From positions 331,186-395,185 of the forward strand of contig KN805399.1 in the NCBI GenBank assembly GCA_000818945.1: a stretch of 64,000 nucleotides of DNA, given 5' to 3'. Shown here piece after piece: positions 11,401-20,871 of this stretch. Position 1 is the first letter of the stretch; every line of letters begins with the position of its first letter. The translations under genes were made by a program, and so were the position numbers. Below the pieces are notes generated by a model that saw only the letters and a list, made by a program, of their open reading frames with translations, was not told the DNA's origin and ran no database searches. The DNA is from Schizochytrium sp. CCTCC M209059 (lineage: Eukaryota; Sar; Bigyra; Thraustochytrida; Thraustochytriidae).

Positions 11401-11594
11401 TTTACCCCGAGCGTGTCACAGAAAAGGGGGACACGATGCAAGAGGCCATTCGCCTTGCTGTGCGCAAGGCCATCAAGCGGTGGGAACGATGGGGCTGGGC
11501 GCTGCTCGTCACTTCGCTTGTCATGAACGTTCCCTGGATCTGGGCCCTGCACTGGGTCTCCTCCACCATTGAGTACACTTCGGAGGCGGACTAG
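8493..11594 (+). CDS. Large multi-pass membrane protein, paralogue C (complete)
   Basis: 1033 aa from the ATG at 8493; very similar to paralogue A along its whole length (shared runs include DHSSWDFYAY, KYWSLTGLATPPGDARIK, CVQNDWRDIE and FSVLISVTDRG-type blocks). Residues 1-190 are hydrophilic, Pro/Ser-rich, with an acidic cluster at about 138-155. A membrane segment lies at about 195-217 and a glycosylation-rich ectodomain at about 220-640. Hydrophobic stretches lie at about 648-670 and 704-736, and a second ectodomain with several Cys runs from about 737 to 915. Membrane segments lie at about 917-949 and 1000-1022. The conserved amphipathic stretch between the last two (VYPERVTEKGDTMQEA) suggests a cytosolic or juxtamembrane module. 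No catalytic motif is visible. Together with A and B it forms a local three-gene family, A and C being the closer pair. Confidence 0.87.
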   Translation: MPSAPRRTTWTTSKDGQPSVETVNNMYRAEHDGSSHNGASQRVASQMPRRPTAPPPAARSPPPLPAGPLPEEHEVDHSPWHMFSSRISSKFQRVSGRLSLTRRPSALGRPSIVGEGGLHLPRMSKIFHRDEHHEFAFEEEGASSDEEDLETVEAKSAPSEASKSNFLLNRVKGGVQGAGISTGHKLADKKIGQRIWLALIAVCWLWITSYGMAKAIVEAYIPIPVLTDVSDRNSFAYSTSTQARDDYADDVNRVADACEADFERTFRIEVRRRDLAKLFNQNELTWLIGNITIAESKYNATQMELYSTVNMNDVNVRTASSATECLLIDGIVAGDAAAINSLNAANAYRATSELAAEDLAFQIQRKKEYDEEYFANKTDDLQSLQLMLVASVHNMSNTFDNTEGFADSLRSCMVVGGGCSSGQSIFTKIQGTFSEAKQFFDRLNLALTDYETKALEQMTEYRKTIQKINELKDDNLAVLENAFGSFGTIPPESDADTDAIFYVSFSDTSITDVVSSFPDLYSGLTSGISSDGTVFEDSSETLRASSTGWEAGWTDDYDPPEVDTNETLANLSASGDSFFTNFGATLGSLTPDSSDEAEPLPSDSVNAETLNTSLSSSEVLVRLTDHSSWDFYAYDNSVTQAVSDGIQEMSDLILIFDIIFRVIRTFLIVHKYWSLTGLATPPGDARIKMDNGAGWGPKKTPLQKIAALVLNPIVITILSVVAVGFIFGSFWYAYSPLYYEYVDSCVQNDWRDIEAGMANGTMLYRNGYTATFQYACADGDSLAQSRTDDINVGRDVECSKQSFDDTVLYNAQVERFNEAYERFFSTVSQNAALVECLDLNYIDGVYGTDFQSSTADSVFGLTFGPLTKAAIYECDNVEGCEAIRGKDTVQSQAEGPDENLLRSVTFDAACSSEYWIHANLFSGISVVGIFIIINISRIIGSRALVRVLWRIVVVRNFSVLISVTDRGDIVYPERVTEKGDTMQEAIRLAVRKAIKRWERWGWALLVTSLVMNVPWIWALHWVSSTIEYTSEAD

Positions 11595-12213
11595 GCCTAG
11601 GTCCAGCCTACCTTTTTCGTTTTTATGAATAATTGTTGTTTCTGTTGTTTTTCAAGATGAAGTCTCCTTGTTTTTTGTTTTTGTTTTTGTTTCTTCTTCT
11701 TCTTCTTCTTCCTCTTCGCCGCGCTGTTGGCCTTCCCTGGCTATTCGTCCTCCTTCTTGTGCATGCCCTCTTATTTCCCCGCGCCGCGCATAGTGTCCAT
11801 TTTTGCTTCCAATTCTGTACTTTGCTTTACTACAACTTTGCTGGCTGCGACGACGGCGATAGCAACAGCGACGGCGAAGGCGTCCCGAAGCCGCGCCAGA
11901 GCCTGAACAGCGAGGCCCGCTGCTCCAGCAAACGCGCCGCCTCGCCAAGGACTCGGACGCGGAGCCGCCGTGGGGGTCCGGATCGCTGACATACAGCAGC
12001 AGAGGCTCAACTACTCGAACAACGGCAAGAAATCAACCTTGGTGGTCGCAGTCGGTGGACCGCGTCGTTGGGTGCTTGAAGGGACCGGGCCCGGGTCTAA
12101 ACGAGCGCGCGGTCCAGACCGGCAGCAGGGGTGACGAGTGCGGGCTTTAACAGCGCGAGCGACCAAGGAAACGGCCACGGTTGGTCGCGGGGAGCGACAC
12201 TACTCTGGACAAG
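11595..12213. other. Intergenic region between paralogue C and the small unknown gene
   Basis: Begins with a T-rich 3' UTR-like stretch including (TTC)n at about 11692-11715. It then becomes G+C-rich. A pyrimidine-poor CTTTAACAG near 12142-12150 could be a splice acceptor for an undetected upstream exon of the next gene, but no matching exon was identified. Confidence 0.4.
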
Positions 12214-12966
12214 ATGCGACAAGGGCGCAAAAACTCGCTGGCACCACAATCGCCAAAAATGGTCCCGTCCCCTCGTGCAGTGGAAGCCGCCAAGCTCAAG
12301 GGCTGGGGAGACCTCGAGCTCGAGGGAGGCTTTTCGCTCGAAGGCAAGGACGAGGCCAAGAGCGAAAAGAATAAACAAAATCGGCCCCGTGTAAATACGA
12401 CGGAAGGCAGTTTGCAACGGCGTAAAAACAGCCTCGAAGGACATGCTGCCAAGCCGCCCCGCGCACGCGCTCACTCGAGCTTTACGCTTGAAAGTGCCGA
12501 TGGAGGCCGAGACGTGCGCATCGTATCTCCTGTGCGATCCCGTCGCGAATCGCTTGTGCAGACCTTGTCCGAACGCAACATTCACGTCACCTACAAACAG
12601 CTGCGTGTCGCTACGCATCCAGAGACCGGAGAGATCTTCAAGACCTTTTCCACAACCTATGTCGTGCTTGACGCAGCTTCATTTGGGTCTTCTAAGACTT
12701 CGCCTTGCGGTAAACGCGGTGCTTCTAGTTTTTCGACGAGTCCTGCGCAGGTCCACAGCGCTGCCTCGCCCGCGGATCCGTACACGACGAGCTACACATT
12801 TTACGTCATCAATCAGAGCGAGCCCCCTTGCTCCGCAGGCGTCGCCGGTTCACCACCCTTGCCAGGTGCCTCCACGACGAGTTCCACCTCGCCAGACTCT
12901 TGCAAGTTCGTCACGCGCTATACGCACTTCTTTAATGGCATCGTAGAAACCGCGGGTCCCGCGTAA
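12214..12966 (+). CDS. Hypothetical protein, 250 aa
   Basis: First in-frame ATG at 12214; the frame stays open upstream only to a TTG at 12181. The N-terminal half is basic and Ser-rich with two RRKNS/GRKNS motifs that look like basophilic kinase sites (RxxS), followed by SPVRSRRES. The middle (residues about 105-145) is a compact segment with HVTYKQLRVATHPETGEI and FKTFSTTYVVLDA, suggesting beta strands. The C-terminal part alternates Ser/Pro/Gly-rich linker with a hydrophobic TSYTFYVI and a final VTRYTHFFNGIVE. Both ordered parts could form a single small domain split by a linker. No family recognised and no localisation signal. An additional 5' exon cannot be excluded. Confidence that it is translated is moderate. 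Confidence 0.55.
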   Translation: MRQGRKNSLAPQSPKMVPSPRAVEAAKLKGWGDLELEGGFSLEGKDEAKSEKNKQNRPRVNTTEGSLQRRKNSLEGHAAKPPRARAHSSFTLESADGGRDVRIVSPVRSRRESLVQTLSERNIHVTYKQLRVATHPETGEIFKTFSTTYVVLDAASFGSSKTSPCGKRGASSFSTSPAQVHSAASPADPYTTSYTFYVINQSEPPCSAGVAGSPPLPGASTTSSTSPDSCKFVTRYTHFFNGIVETAGPA

Positions 12967-14458
12967 CGCCCTTAACCGTAATACATAGAGAACTTGTCTT
13001 GTTTGTGGACTGTGATCTTTTTTCTTTTCTTTTGCTCGTCCTGCCATGCTGCCTGCAATGGCCTGCCTGCCTGCCTGCCTGCCTGCCTGCCCTGGGAGGT
13101 AGGTGTAGCTGGCTGCTGCTGCTGCTCGAGTCGCAGTCCTCCATTCCCAACTTGCAGCCTGCCGCATCATCATCGCTGGATGCCACTTTCCCCTCGCCTT
13201 CTCATCTATCCACTCCCTCGTTCATTCCATTCTGCCAGTGCCTGCTCGAGAAGTGGAAGTCCGTGCCTCGCTCTCGCTACGAGCGAGGAACGCAACACCA
13301 CGCGACGCTGCGCTGCGCTACAAGGCAACCAACGAGTGAATGAACGAATGCATAAACGAATGAATGCATGAATTACGAATGAATGCATGAATGAATGCAT
13401 GAATGAGTGAGTGAGTGAGTGGTTTTTGCAATGCAATGCGCACCCGCCGATTGCACGCGGACTCACTCGGAAGAGAGAGGCTCCATCCTCCATGCCGCCG
13501 CCCCGCCCGATAAAGTACTTCTCTCCCGCCTCCCTCCCTCCCTCCACGAGCCCTGTACCGCCCGCCCCGCCTCGCCCGCCTCGCGAGAGCGCGGCGCAGA
13601 GCGGCCGTGAGTCTCGCTGATGCGCGCGGGATGCGGCGGGCGCGCAGGCCCCGCGCATGGCGTTGGGTAGCGTTGCATTGATTGCATCGATTGCATCGAT
13701 CGCGCATATTGCATCAATTGCATTGATTGCACCGGATCGCACAGGGATTGCAAGGCAAAGAAAGGGGACGAAGGTGACACAGGCGCCGAGGCGGGGCGCC
13801 GCGATTACATCGCGCGCGCCCCTCGCTGGCGTGGCGTGGCCCGGCGTGGCCTGGCCGAGCTCGCAGGAGGTCTGTGCTCTCCGCCGCCCGCGAACGGCGG
13901 AGCGAGTGCGCTGCGCGGCCCTGGAGGGGAGGGGCGTGGCGAGCAAGCACCGCATTACAGGGCGTGTGCACGGAGGGCTTGTTGTGCCAGATTGCATGCC
14001 TTGCACGGATCGCAGTGTGTTGCGTTGCGTTGTGTTGCATTGCATTGCTCTGTCTTCCAATCCACTGTATCGCATTGCATTGCTCTGCATTGCTCTGCAT
14101 TGCATTGCATTACATTGCATTACATTGCATTACATTGCATTGCATTGCATTGCAGTGCAGTGCAGTGGCGGGTGCTGCATTACACCGCGGCGCGTCGAAG
14201 CGCATTACATTCGCACTCCTTCCTGCCTCGCCATGTCACGCCGTGTCGCGGCGATGTCGATCAGAGAGATCAATCAATCGATCAACCGGCCGAGGATCGA
14301 CCAGTTCCCGATCGCCGCAGCCAGCCCGCCGGCGCGGCAGACGGTAGCAGGCAGCGCAGCGCAGCGCAGCGCAGGAGCAGCGCGGCCGCGGGACAGACGC
14401 GAGCGCGCGGAGCGGGAAAGGAGACAGACGCAGGCGCGGAAGCGGTTAGGGACGCAAG
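12967..14458. repeat. Microsatellite-rich intergenic block upstream of HADHA
   Basis: Contains (TGCC)n at about 13063-13091, an imperfect ATGA/GAATGCAT array at about 13335-13420 ending in (GAGT)n, (CCTC)n at about 13528-13545, and imperfect ATTGCATCG repeats at about 13668-13735. A long imperfect array of TTGCA/TTACA pentamers lies at about 14020-14165, and (GCGCA)n near 14355-14380. Apparent reading frames here simply translate the repeats. No gene seen. Confidence 0.7.
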
Positions 14459-16702
14459 ATGCAGCTCGCGGCGCGACGCGCAGGGGGCCTGCTGGCCGGC
14501 GCGACCAGCAAGGCCGTGCCGGCCGGCGTCGCCACGCAGCGCACGGCGGCGCTCTCGGCGGCAGCCACCGGCGGACGATTCTCGCTCGAAAAGGTCGATG
14601 ATGTGGCCGTCGTGACCCTCGACGACCCAGAGTCCAAGGTAAACACCATTAGCACCAAGATGCAGGCCGAGTTCTCGGAGCTGCTCGACACCCTGGAGCA
14701 GGACTCGTCCATCAAGGCAGCGGTGCTCATCTCCGGCAAGAAGGACAACTTCATCGCCGGCGCCGACATCAAGGAACTCGACAACATGAAGAGCGCCGCC
14801 GACGCTGAGGCCGCCTCCAAGATGGGCCAGGCCATGTGCGACCGCCTCGCCAACAGCAAGAAGCCCATCGTCGCCGCCATCAACGGCAGCTGCCTCGGCG
14901 GCGGCCTCGAGGTCGCCATGGCCTGTACCTACCGCATCGCAACCTCCAACAAGAAGACCTCCCTCGGCCTCCCCGAGGTCCAGCTCGGGCTTCTGCCCGG
15001 TGCCGGAGGCACCCAGCGTCTGCCCCAGCTCGTGGGCATCCAGGCTGCCCTCCCCATGATCCTTACGGGCTCCCCGGCCAAGCCAGACAAGGCCAAGCGC
15101 ATGGGCCTCGTCAACGAGGTCGTCGACCCGCACGCACTTCGCACCTCGGCCATTGCCGCCGCCAAGGAAATCGCCGAGGGCTCGCTCAAGGTCAAGGGCA
15201 AGAAGAAGAATGTTGTCGGCCGTCTCCTCGAGGACAACCCGCTCGGACGCATGGTGCTCTTCGATCAGGCTTCCAAGCAGGCGCTCAAGCAGAGCGGCGG
15301 CCTCTACCCTGCCATCCCCAAGATCCTCGAGGTCGTCCGCGCCGGTGCCGACAACGGCCCCAAGGCCGGCTTTGCGGCCGAGTCCAAGGCCTTTGGCGAG
15401 CTTACCCAGACCGAGGTCTCGGAGAACCTCCGCGGCATCTTCTTTGGCAGCACTGCCCTCAAGCAGAACAAGTTTGGCAAGCCCGAGCAGCCCGTTAAGA
15501 AGCTCGCCGTTATTGGCGCTGGCCTCATGGGCGCCGGTATCGCCCAGGTGACCACCATGAAGAAGATGGACGTCATCCTCAAGGACGTCAACGAGAAGGG
15601 CCTCAGCCGCGGTCTGAACCAGATCCAGGGCGAGCTCGACAAGCGCGTCAAGAAGCGCAAGATGACCCCGTACGACCGCGACGCCGCCATGTCGCGCATT
15701 GTTGGCCTCACCAACGAAAGCGCCTGGCAGACGCACTTTAAGACTGTCGACCTCGCCATCGAGGCTGTTCTCGAGGAGATTGGCCTCAAGCATCGCGTCA
15801 TCCAGGAGCTCGAGGAGAACCTTCCCAGCGACGCCATCATCGCCACCAACACCTCTGCCATTCCCATTGCCGACATTGCCAAGGGCGCCAAGCGCCCGGA
15901 GAACGTTCTGGGCATGCACTACTTTTCGCCTGTGCCCAGCATGCCTCTGCTCGAGATCATCCCGCACGAGGGTACCTCCAAGGAGGTCATCTCCAAGGCC
16001 GTTGATTTTGGCATGAAGCAGGGCAAGACCGTGGTCGTCTGTAAGGACGTTCCGGGATTTTTCGTCAACCGCTGCCTCGCTACGAGCATGGCCGCCACCA
16101 CGGGCCTCCTTGTTGAGGGCACTCCCTTTGAGGACATTGATAAGGCCATGAAGAAGTTCGGCAACCCTGTGGGCCCCGTCACGCTCTGTGACGAGGTTGG
16201 CATGGATGTCGCCATGCACGTCGAGCACACAATGGCTGCTGACCTTGGCGTCCGCATGACGGGCGGCGAGCCCAAGCTCCTCCAGGCTCTTGTCGACGCT
16301 GGTCTCCTCGGCCGCAAGGCCGGCAAGGGCTTCTTCGTGTACCCCAAGGGCAAGGGCAAGAAGACCGTCAACGCCGAGGCGGAGAAGATCATTGCCAAGT
16401 TTAAGCGCGATGGTCCCAAGCTTGATGAGGAGGAGATTCAGAAGCGCGTTGCGTACCCCTTCATCAACGAGGCCTTGTACTGTATCCAGGATGAGGTTGT
16501 CGCTACCCCGGTTGATGCCAACATGGCCTCCATTATGGGCGCCGGCATTGGCATCCCGCGTGGCGGCCCCATCAAGGTCTTTGACCGTCTTGGCCAGAAG
16601 TGGGTCGATGACATGAACCGTATGGCTGACCTCTACGGCGAGCAGTTCGTTCCGGCCCCCATTGCCGTCGACTACGCCAAGGCTGGAAAGACCTTCCTCT
16701 GA
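14459..16702 (+). CDS. HADHA: Mitochondrial trifunctional enzyme alpha subunit (enoyl-CoA hydratase / 3-hydroxyacyl-CoA dehydrogenase)
   Basis: 747 aa, a usual length for the family. Residues 1-30 are Arg/Ala-rich without acids, a probable mitochondrial presequence. The crotonase domain (about 40-230) shows the oxyanion-hole segment IAGADIKEL and the catalytic-Glu regions GGGLEVAMA and LPEVQLGLLPGAGG. The NAD-binding 3-hydroxyacyl-CoA dehydrogenase domain starts at about 346 with IGAGLMGAGIAQ, followed by IATNTSAIPI and the catalytic-His segment MHYFSPVPSMPLLEI. The C-terminal dehydrogenase domain follows (VPGFFVNRC, then NPVGPVTLCDEVG), with a second C-terminal half near GIPRGGPI. In the family this subunit pairs with the thiolase beta subunit on the inner mitochondrial membrane for long-chain beta-oxidation. 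The gene is unbroken and intronless, convergent with the acyl-CoA synthetase gene 338 bp downstream. Confidence 0.95.
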   Translation: MQLAARRAGGLLAGATSKAVPAGVATQRTAALSAAATGGRFSLEKVDDVAVVTLDDPESKVNTISTKMQAEFSELLDTLEQDSSIKAAVLISGKKDNFIAGADIKELDNMKSAADAEAASKMGQAMCDRLANSKKPIVAAINGSCLGGGLEVAMACTYRIATSNKKTSLGLPEVQLGLLPGAGGTQRLPQLVGIQAALPMILTGSPAKPDKAKRMGLVNEVVDPHALRTSAIAAAKEIAEGSLKVKGKKKNVVGRLLEDNPLGRMVLFDQASKQALKQSGGLYPAIPKILEVVRAGADNGPKAGFAAESKAFGELTQTEVSENLRGIFFGSTALKQNKFGKPEQPVKKLAVIGAGLMGAGIAQVTTMKKMDVILKDVNEKGLSRGLNQIQGELDKRVKKRKMTPYDRDAAMSRIVGLTNESAWQTHFKTVDLAIEAVLEEIGLKHRVIQELEENLPSDAIIATNTSAIPIADIAKGAKRPENVLGMHYFSPVPSMPLLEIIPHEGTSKEVISKAVDFGMKQGKTVVVCKDVPGFFVNRCLATSMAATTGLLVEGTPFEDIDKAMKKFGNPVGPVTLCDEVGMDVAMHVEHTMAADLGVRMTGGEPKLLQALVDAGLLGRKAGKGFFVYPKGKGKKTVNAEAEKIIAKFKRDGPKLDEEEIQKRVAYPFINEALYCIQDEVVATPVDANMASIMGAGIGIPRGGPIKVFDRLGQKWVDDMNRMADLYGEQFVPAPIAVDYAKAGKTFL

Positions 16703-17040
16703 TTGGTAGACTCTCACTGTTGATTCCATTTACATAAACCCTTCTTTCGCAATATTTCGTTTCGCTCTGGCCTTGATTTTCTTTGAATTGTTAAAAACCA
16801 TATGATGGGAAAACAAACACCTGGGCCAGCTTTCTTTGTTTGTATTCACCGATGAGAAATTTCTGCGCATGGACTTTTCCGCTGTTTTTCATTTACTTCG
16901 CCTCACTGCAGTGGCTTCACTGTCAGTAAGGCCCGACTTCACAATCACAAGGGGATTCTGGAAAGAAAAATGAATAAATTTTGATTTTGATAAAGATAAT
17001 TCAAATACGTGCGTGCATGGTCGGTCGCGCAGATAAACGT
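16703..17040. other. Convergent 3' intergenic region
   Basis: 338 bp between the stop codons of HADHA and the acyl-CoA synthetase. A+T-rich compared with the flanking coding DNA, as expected for paired 3' UTRs. Nothing else seen. Confidence 0.6.
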
Positions 17041-19125
17041 TTAGGCCGCGACACTTTGCGTAGGTACATTTTCGTTGGCGTAGGCTTCGTCATCATACGA
17101 GTCCTTCTCCTTGAAGGGGATCCAGCGGGCTTCGAGAGTTCTCTTGACCTCTTCCACCGCAGCCATGTCCTCAATCGTGCCAGGGACGCGGATCTCCTTT
17201 TCATCAGCGATTTGAAGCATGACATTGCGCAAGGTCTTGCCGGAACGCGTCTTGGGGAGCATGCTCACCACGAACGCATGGCGCATGCTGGCAACGGCGC
17301 CAATCTCCTTGCGGACCTTGATCACCAGCTCCTTTTCAATCTGTTCCGGAGCGTCGGTTGCATTGTCCGAAAGCACAACAAGGGCCACGGGGACTTGGGC
17401 CTTTTGCGGATCGTACGCACCAATGACAGCTGCCTCCGCAACGGCCGGGTGTCCCAAAAGAGTCTCCTCCAAGGCACCAGCGGAGAGCCGGTGACCTGCA
17501 CAGTTAATGACGTCATCCGTGCGCGCCATGATGTGAAAGTAGCCATCCTCATCGCAAATGCCTGCGTCGCCCGTGAGGTAATAGCCATCGTGCTTGGAGT
17601 AGTATGTCTTTTTGCAGCGCTCATCAGCGTTGTGCAGCGTCGTAAAGGTTCCGGGGGGAAGTGGAAGGCGGATGACAATGTCACCGAGCGTATGGTTCGG
17701 CATGGGAACCGAGCTCTCTTCGCAGACCACGTCAAACTCAAAGCCAGGCAGCGCGCGGGCAGCACTACCAGGGCGCGCACCAATACCCGACATCTGAAAA
17801 CCGAGCGCAGGCCAGCCAAGCTCGGTCTGCCACCAGTTGTCGACGACATTCTTTCCCAGCTTGTTGGCGTAGAAACGAACCGTCTCCGGGTCGCCGCGCT
17901 CACCCGCGAGGAAGAGCGTCTTGAGTTTGGAGAGATCGTATTTGGAGGCAAAGTCGAGGTTGCGGTCCACCTTGCGGATCGCGCGAAGAGCTGTGGGCGC
18001 AGTGAAGAGCGCGCGCACATTGTAGTCCTGCGCGATGCGCCAAAACACGCCTGCATCGGGGAGAATGGGCTTGCCTTCGTACATGACCGTGGAGCATCCA
18101 TGGAGCAGCGGGCCGTAAACGATGAAGCTGTGGCCAACCACCCAGCCGATATCACTTGCAGCCCAGTACGTGTCCGCGGCCTCCTTGCAGTCCATAAAAT
18201 TTTCCATGGCCCATTTCAGTGCAGTGGCGTACCCACCGGTGTCGCGCACCACGCCCTTGGGGGCGCCCGTGGTGCCACTTGTGTACAGAATGTAGAGGGG
18301 ATCGGTCGATTTGACGGGCACGCAGGTGTGAGGGATGGCGTTTTCCATGACCTGGTTCCAGTCTTCAAAGGAAGCACTGCTGGCGTTCACTGGATCAGCG
18401 ACTTCTTCGCGATGCTTGTTAACGATCAAGCTGGGCTGATGTTCAGCAAGGCGCAGCGCATCCTCGACAATGGGACCATACGGGATGATGCGCGTAGGCT
18501 CAACACCGCACGAGGCAGTGATGATGGCCTTCGGGGTGGCGTCATCGATGCGGGTAGCAAGTTCTTTTGCGGCAAAACCGCCGAATACCACACTGTGCAC
18601 GGCGCCGAGACGCGCGCAGGCCAACATGGCCACGACGGCTTCGGGAATCATGGGCATGTAGATGACGACGCGGTCACCCTTGGTGACACCTCGGGCCGCG
18701 AGTCCGCCGGCGAGACGTGCGACGCGGTCCTGGAGGTCGCCAAAGGTGATGGTTTCCTTGACGCCCGTGGTGGAGGAGTCAAAGAAGATGGCAGGACGCT
18801 CGGCGTGGCCAGCGTTTACCCAACGGTCGACGGCATTATGGCAGACGTTGAGCTCTCCGCCGACGAACCAGCGCGCAAAGGGGGGGTTCGACTCGTCAAG
18901 CACCTTGTCCCAGGGCCGCGTCCACTCCAGCTGACACGCGGCGTTACCCCAGAACTCATTCCTCGTCGCCGGGTCAAGGCTGTCCTGCACGAGGCTTTCG
19001 TACGTCTCGGCGCTCAGGTGGTAGGCCGCCGTGCGCTGCGCGCCCTTGGCGACTGCGCTGGCGGTGGCGTCGCGCATGCCTGCCGCCGCCCTCAGCAGCG
19101 TTGGGGCCGCTCTCATTCCGAGCAT
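17041..19125 (-). CDS. ACSS3: ACSS3-type short-chain acyl-CoA (propionyl/acetyl-CoA) synthetase, probably mitochondrial
   Basis: 694 aa from the ATG at 19125. This start gives a basic, acid-free leader (MLGMRAAPTLLRAAAGMRD) typical of a mitochondrial presequence; an in-frame ATG at 19281 would add 52 Ala/Gly/Glu-rich residues of low complexity. Family marks: the WFVGGELNVCHNAVDRW start of the acetyl-CoA synthetase N-domain, the AMP-binding P-loop YTSGTTGAPKG at about 280-290, the A8-type TGDAGICDEDGYFHIMARTDD, and the SGKTLRN catalytic Lys segment near 627. Sequence style (FDSSTTGVKETITF, EPTRIIPYGPI) points to the ACSS3/propionate-CoA ligase branch rather than ACSS1/2. The reaction is carboxylate + ATP + CoA to acyl-CoA + AMP + PPi. 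The neighbouring HADHA also works on mitochondrial acyl-CoA. Substrate preference between propionate and acetate is not decided by sequence alone. Confidence 0.9.
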   Translation of the reverse strand: MLGMRAAPTLLRAAAGMRDATASAVAKGAQRTAAYHLSAETYESLVQDSLDPATRNEFWGNAACQLEWTRPWDKVLDESNPPFARWFVGGELNVCHNAVDRWVNAGHAERPAIFFDSSTTGVKETITFGDLQDRVARLAGGLAARGVTKGDRVVIYMPMIPEAVVAMLACARLGAVHSVVFGGFAAKELATRIDDATPKAIITASCGVEPTRIIPYGPIVEDALRLAEHQPSLIVNKHREEVADPVNASSASFEDWNQVMENAIPHTCVPVKSTDPLYILYTSGTTGAPKGVVRDTGGYATALKWAMENFMDCKEAADTYWAASDIGWVVGHSFIVYGPLLHGCSTVMYEGKPILPDAGVFWRIAQDYNVRALFTAPTALRAIRKVDRNLDFASKYDLSKLKTLFLAGERGDPETVRFYANKLGKNVVDNWWQTELGWPALGFQMSGIGARPGSAARALPGFEFDVVCEESSVPMPNHTLGDIVIRLPLPPGTFTTLHNADERCKKTYYSKHDGYYLTGDAGICDEDGYFHIMARTDDVINCAGHRLSAGALEETLLGHPAVAEAAVIGAYDPQKAQVPVALVVLSDNATDAPEQIEKELVIKVRKEIGAVASMRHAFVVSMLPKTRSGKTLRNVMLQIADEKEIRVPGTIEDMAAVEEVKRTLEARWIPFKEKDSYDDEAYANENVPTQSVAA

Positions 19126-20625
19126 CGTCGTCGCTTCCGGGCCCGCGCAGGGCGCCTCCTCTTCGCCTGGCCCCGCCGCTGCGACTCCTCCTGCTGCTGC
19201 TGCTGCTTCTGCTGCTGCTCCTCCTCCTCCGCGCGCAAGGGCGCGGGGTTCTTCTTCTGCCGGCCTCGAGAGGGTCTGCATGCGTGCGACGGTGGCGTCG
19301 CCTGGGCGCGCCTCGCTTCGCAGCAGTGGTACTAGTCGTATCCTTGCTTCTCTTTCTTCCCCCTTCCTGACGGACGCTCTCTGTCCTTTCTTTCTTGCTT
19401 TCTTTCTCCTCTTCCTCCTGTTGTTTCCTTCTTTCTTTCCCCTCTTTCTTTCCCCTCTTTCTTTCTTTCTTTCTTCTTTCCCCTCTTTCTTTTCCTCGGT
19501 TTCGGGATTGCCGGACTGCCTGCGCGGGACTGCGAGCGGCGGCGGCCTCGGCGCCCTCGAGGGAGCGAGAGAGAGAGGGAGGAGAAGGGAGCGGGGATCA
19601 GGGGCAGCGAAGAATCGACGATGAGACGAAGTCGGCTCGGCCCGCGACGAGCTCGCGGATCGTGGCGCGAGCAGTCACTGTCGGGCGATGGAGAAACGTT
19701 GGCGCGTTACCGTTAGACAGCGCCTACCGTGGCCTACGCCCACGTTCTAACTCAACCACCGACCATTTTCCAAAGCCAAACCAAAACAAAACGAAACAAA
19801 AGAATCCAACCCTTCGTTCGTTTCGCGGCCAACGCACGGGCGGGGGAAAGCGCCAAGATCCCGGGGCGGGCCCAGCTTGCTCTCCTCTGCTCTGCGCTGC
19901 CTTGCGCTGCTGCTACGCTTTCCTCTCCTCTCCTCTCCTCTCCTCCGCGAGGGAGAGGGCGCGAGGGCAGGCGAGGCGACCCGCGAATTGGGGACTTGGT
20001 TGCGGCTGCTCGCACCGCAGGTGTGCGCCAAAATCCGGACCTGCCGCGCCCGCGAATTGGGATCGTCGATCGTCGGACCCGGTTTCAACGCGGGCGCTCA
20101 AACCAAAGCTCAAGTTGTGTTGCGCGTCGAGGACTCGGACTCGGAAAGGGACGGCCAGGACGGGCCCAAGAAGATCGGCAGCGACGGCAGGGAGGGAGAA
20201 AGGGAGGGAGGGAGGGAGGCTTTGTTTCTTTGACGCAAGCCGTGTCAGGACCGGGATCGACACGATCATCGACCGGATCTGCCGCGACGGGATCGAACCG
20301 GCGGGACGCGGCCCGGACGCCGCAAATGAATGCAAGCTGGAGTAAACCTTTGCTCGAGGCTTCTTGGGAGGCAGACCGCGCTTCGTGTTACTGCAGATTG
20401 AGCGAGTCGATCGTTTTGATGACAGCCCGAGGAGGAAGAAAACCCCGCGGCCACTTGTGCCGACACCTTGTGCGGCCACTGGGCAGATTGGCGGTGGACG
20501 AATGGAATGAGCAACCGACTTGCTAGGACTGCGATCCGATCTGCAGCTGGCTGTGCGGTGGCAGAGCGAAGTTTCCAGGGATTTACGTATACTAGAGAGG
20601 AACATTGAAGTTGGCCGCCAGGATT

Positions 20626-20672
20626 AGCTTAGCTTGGCTTGGCTTGGCTTGGCTTGGCTTGGCTTGGCTTGG
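20626..20672 (+). repeat. (GGCTT)n microsatellite array
   Basis: About nine pentamer units, starting with AGCTT variants and becoming regular GGCTT, directly abutting the first copy of the 173-bp duplication. Two units of the same pentamer reappear between the two duplicate copies (20846-20857). Confidence 0.85.
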
Positions 20673-20845
20673 CGCCACCGGCCCAACTTGACCGGCTGGC
20701 TCGATTCGCGAGGTCTCGAGACTCGTCCGACGCACGAAATTTTCGCTGCCGGCGATGCAAAGCGAATCGTCTTGCGATCCGAGAAGAGGAAAAGCGACCC
20801 GACATTTGGCCCACTTCGCAAACTCTAGGCCGGTGATCATGGTGC
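20673..20845. repeat. 173-bp direct duplication, copy 1
   Basis: Begins CGCCACCGGCCCAACTTG and ends GATCATGGTGC. Base for base identical, by reading, to 20872-21044 with an offset of 199 bp. Both strands have an open frame through it but only because there is no stop in the unit; no protein motif seen. Confidence 0.9.
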
Positions 20846-20871
20846 GCTTGGCTTGGATGCCCCGGTGCGCT

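Noticed and set aside
14282..16729. 815-residue open frame antisense to HADHA
   Set aside because: Shadow of the HADHA codon bias; Leu/Gly/Val-rich without any family feature.
16981..19335. 784-residue open frame on the plus strand antisense to ACSS3
   Set aside because: It lies opposite a certain gene, is caused by strong third-position G/C bias, and shows no domain.
20270..20345. tRNA-like T-arm (minus-strand GGTTCGATCCC)
   Set aside because: One T-stem pair fails and the expected acceptor-stem partner about 72 bases away is absent; no anticodon arm.
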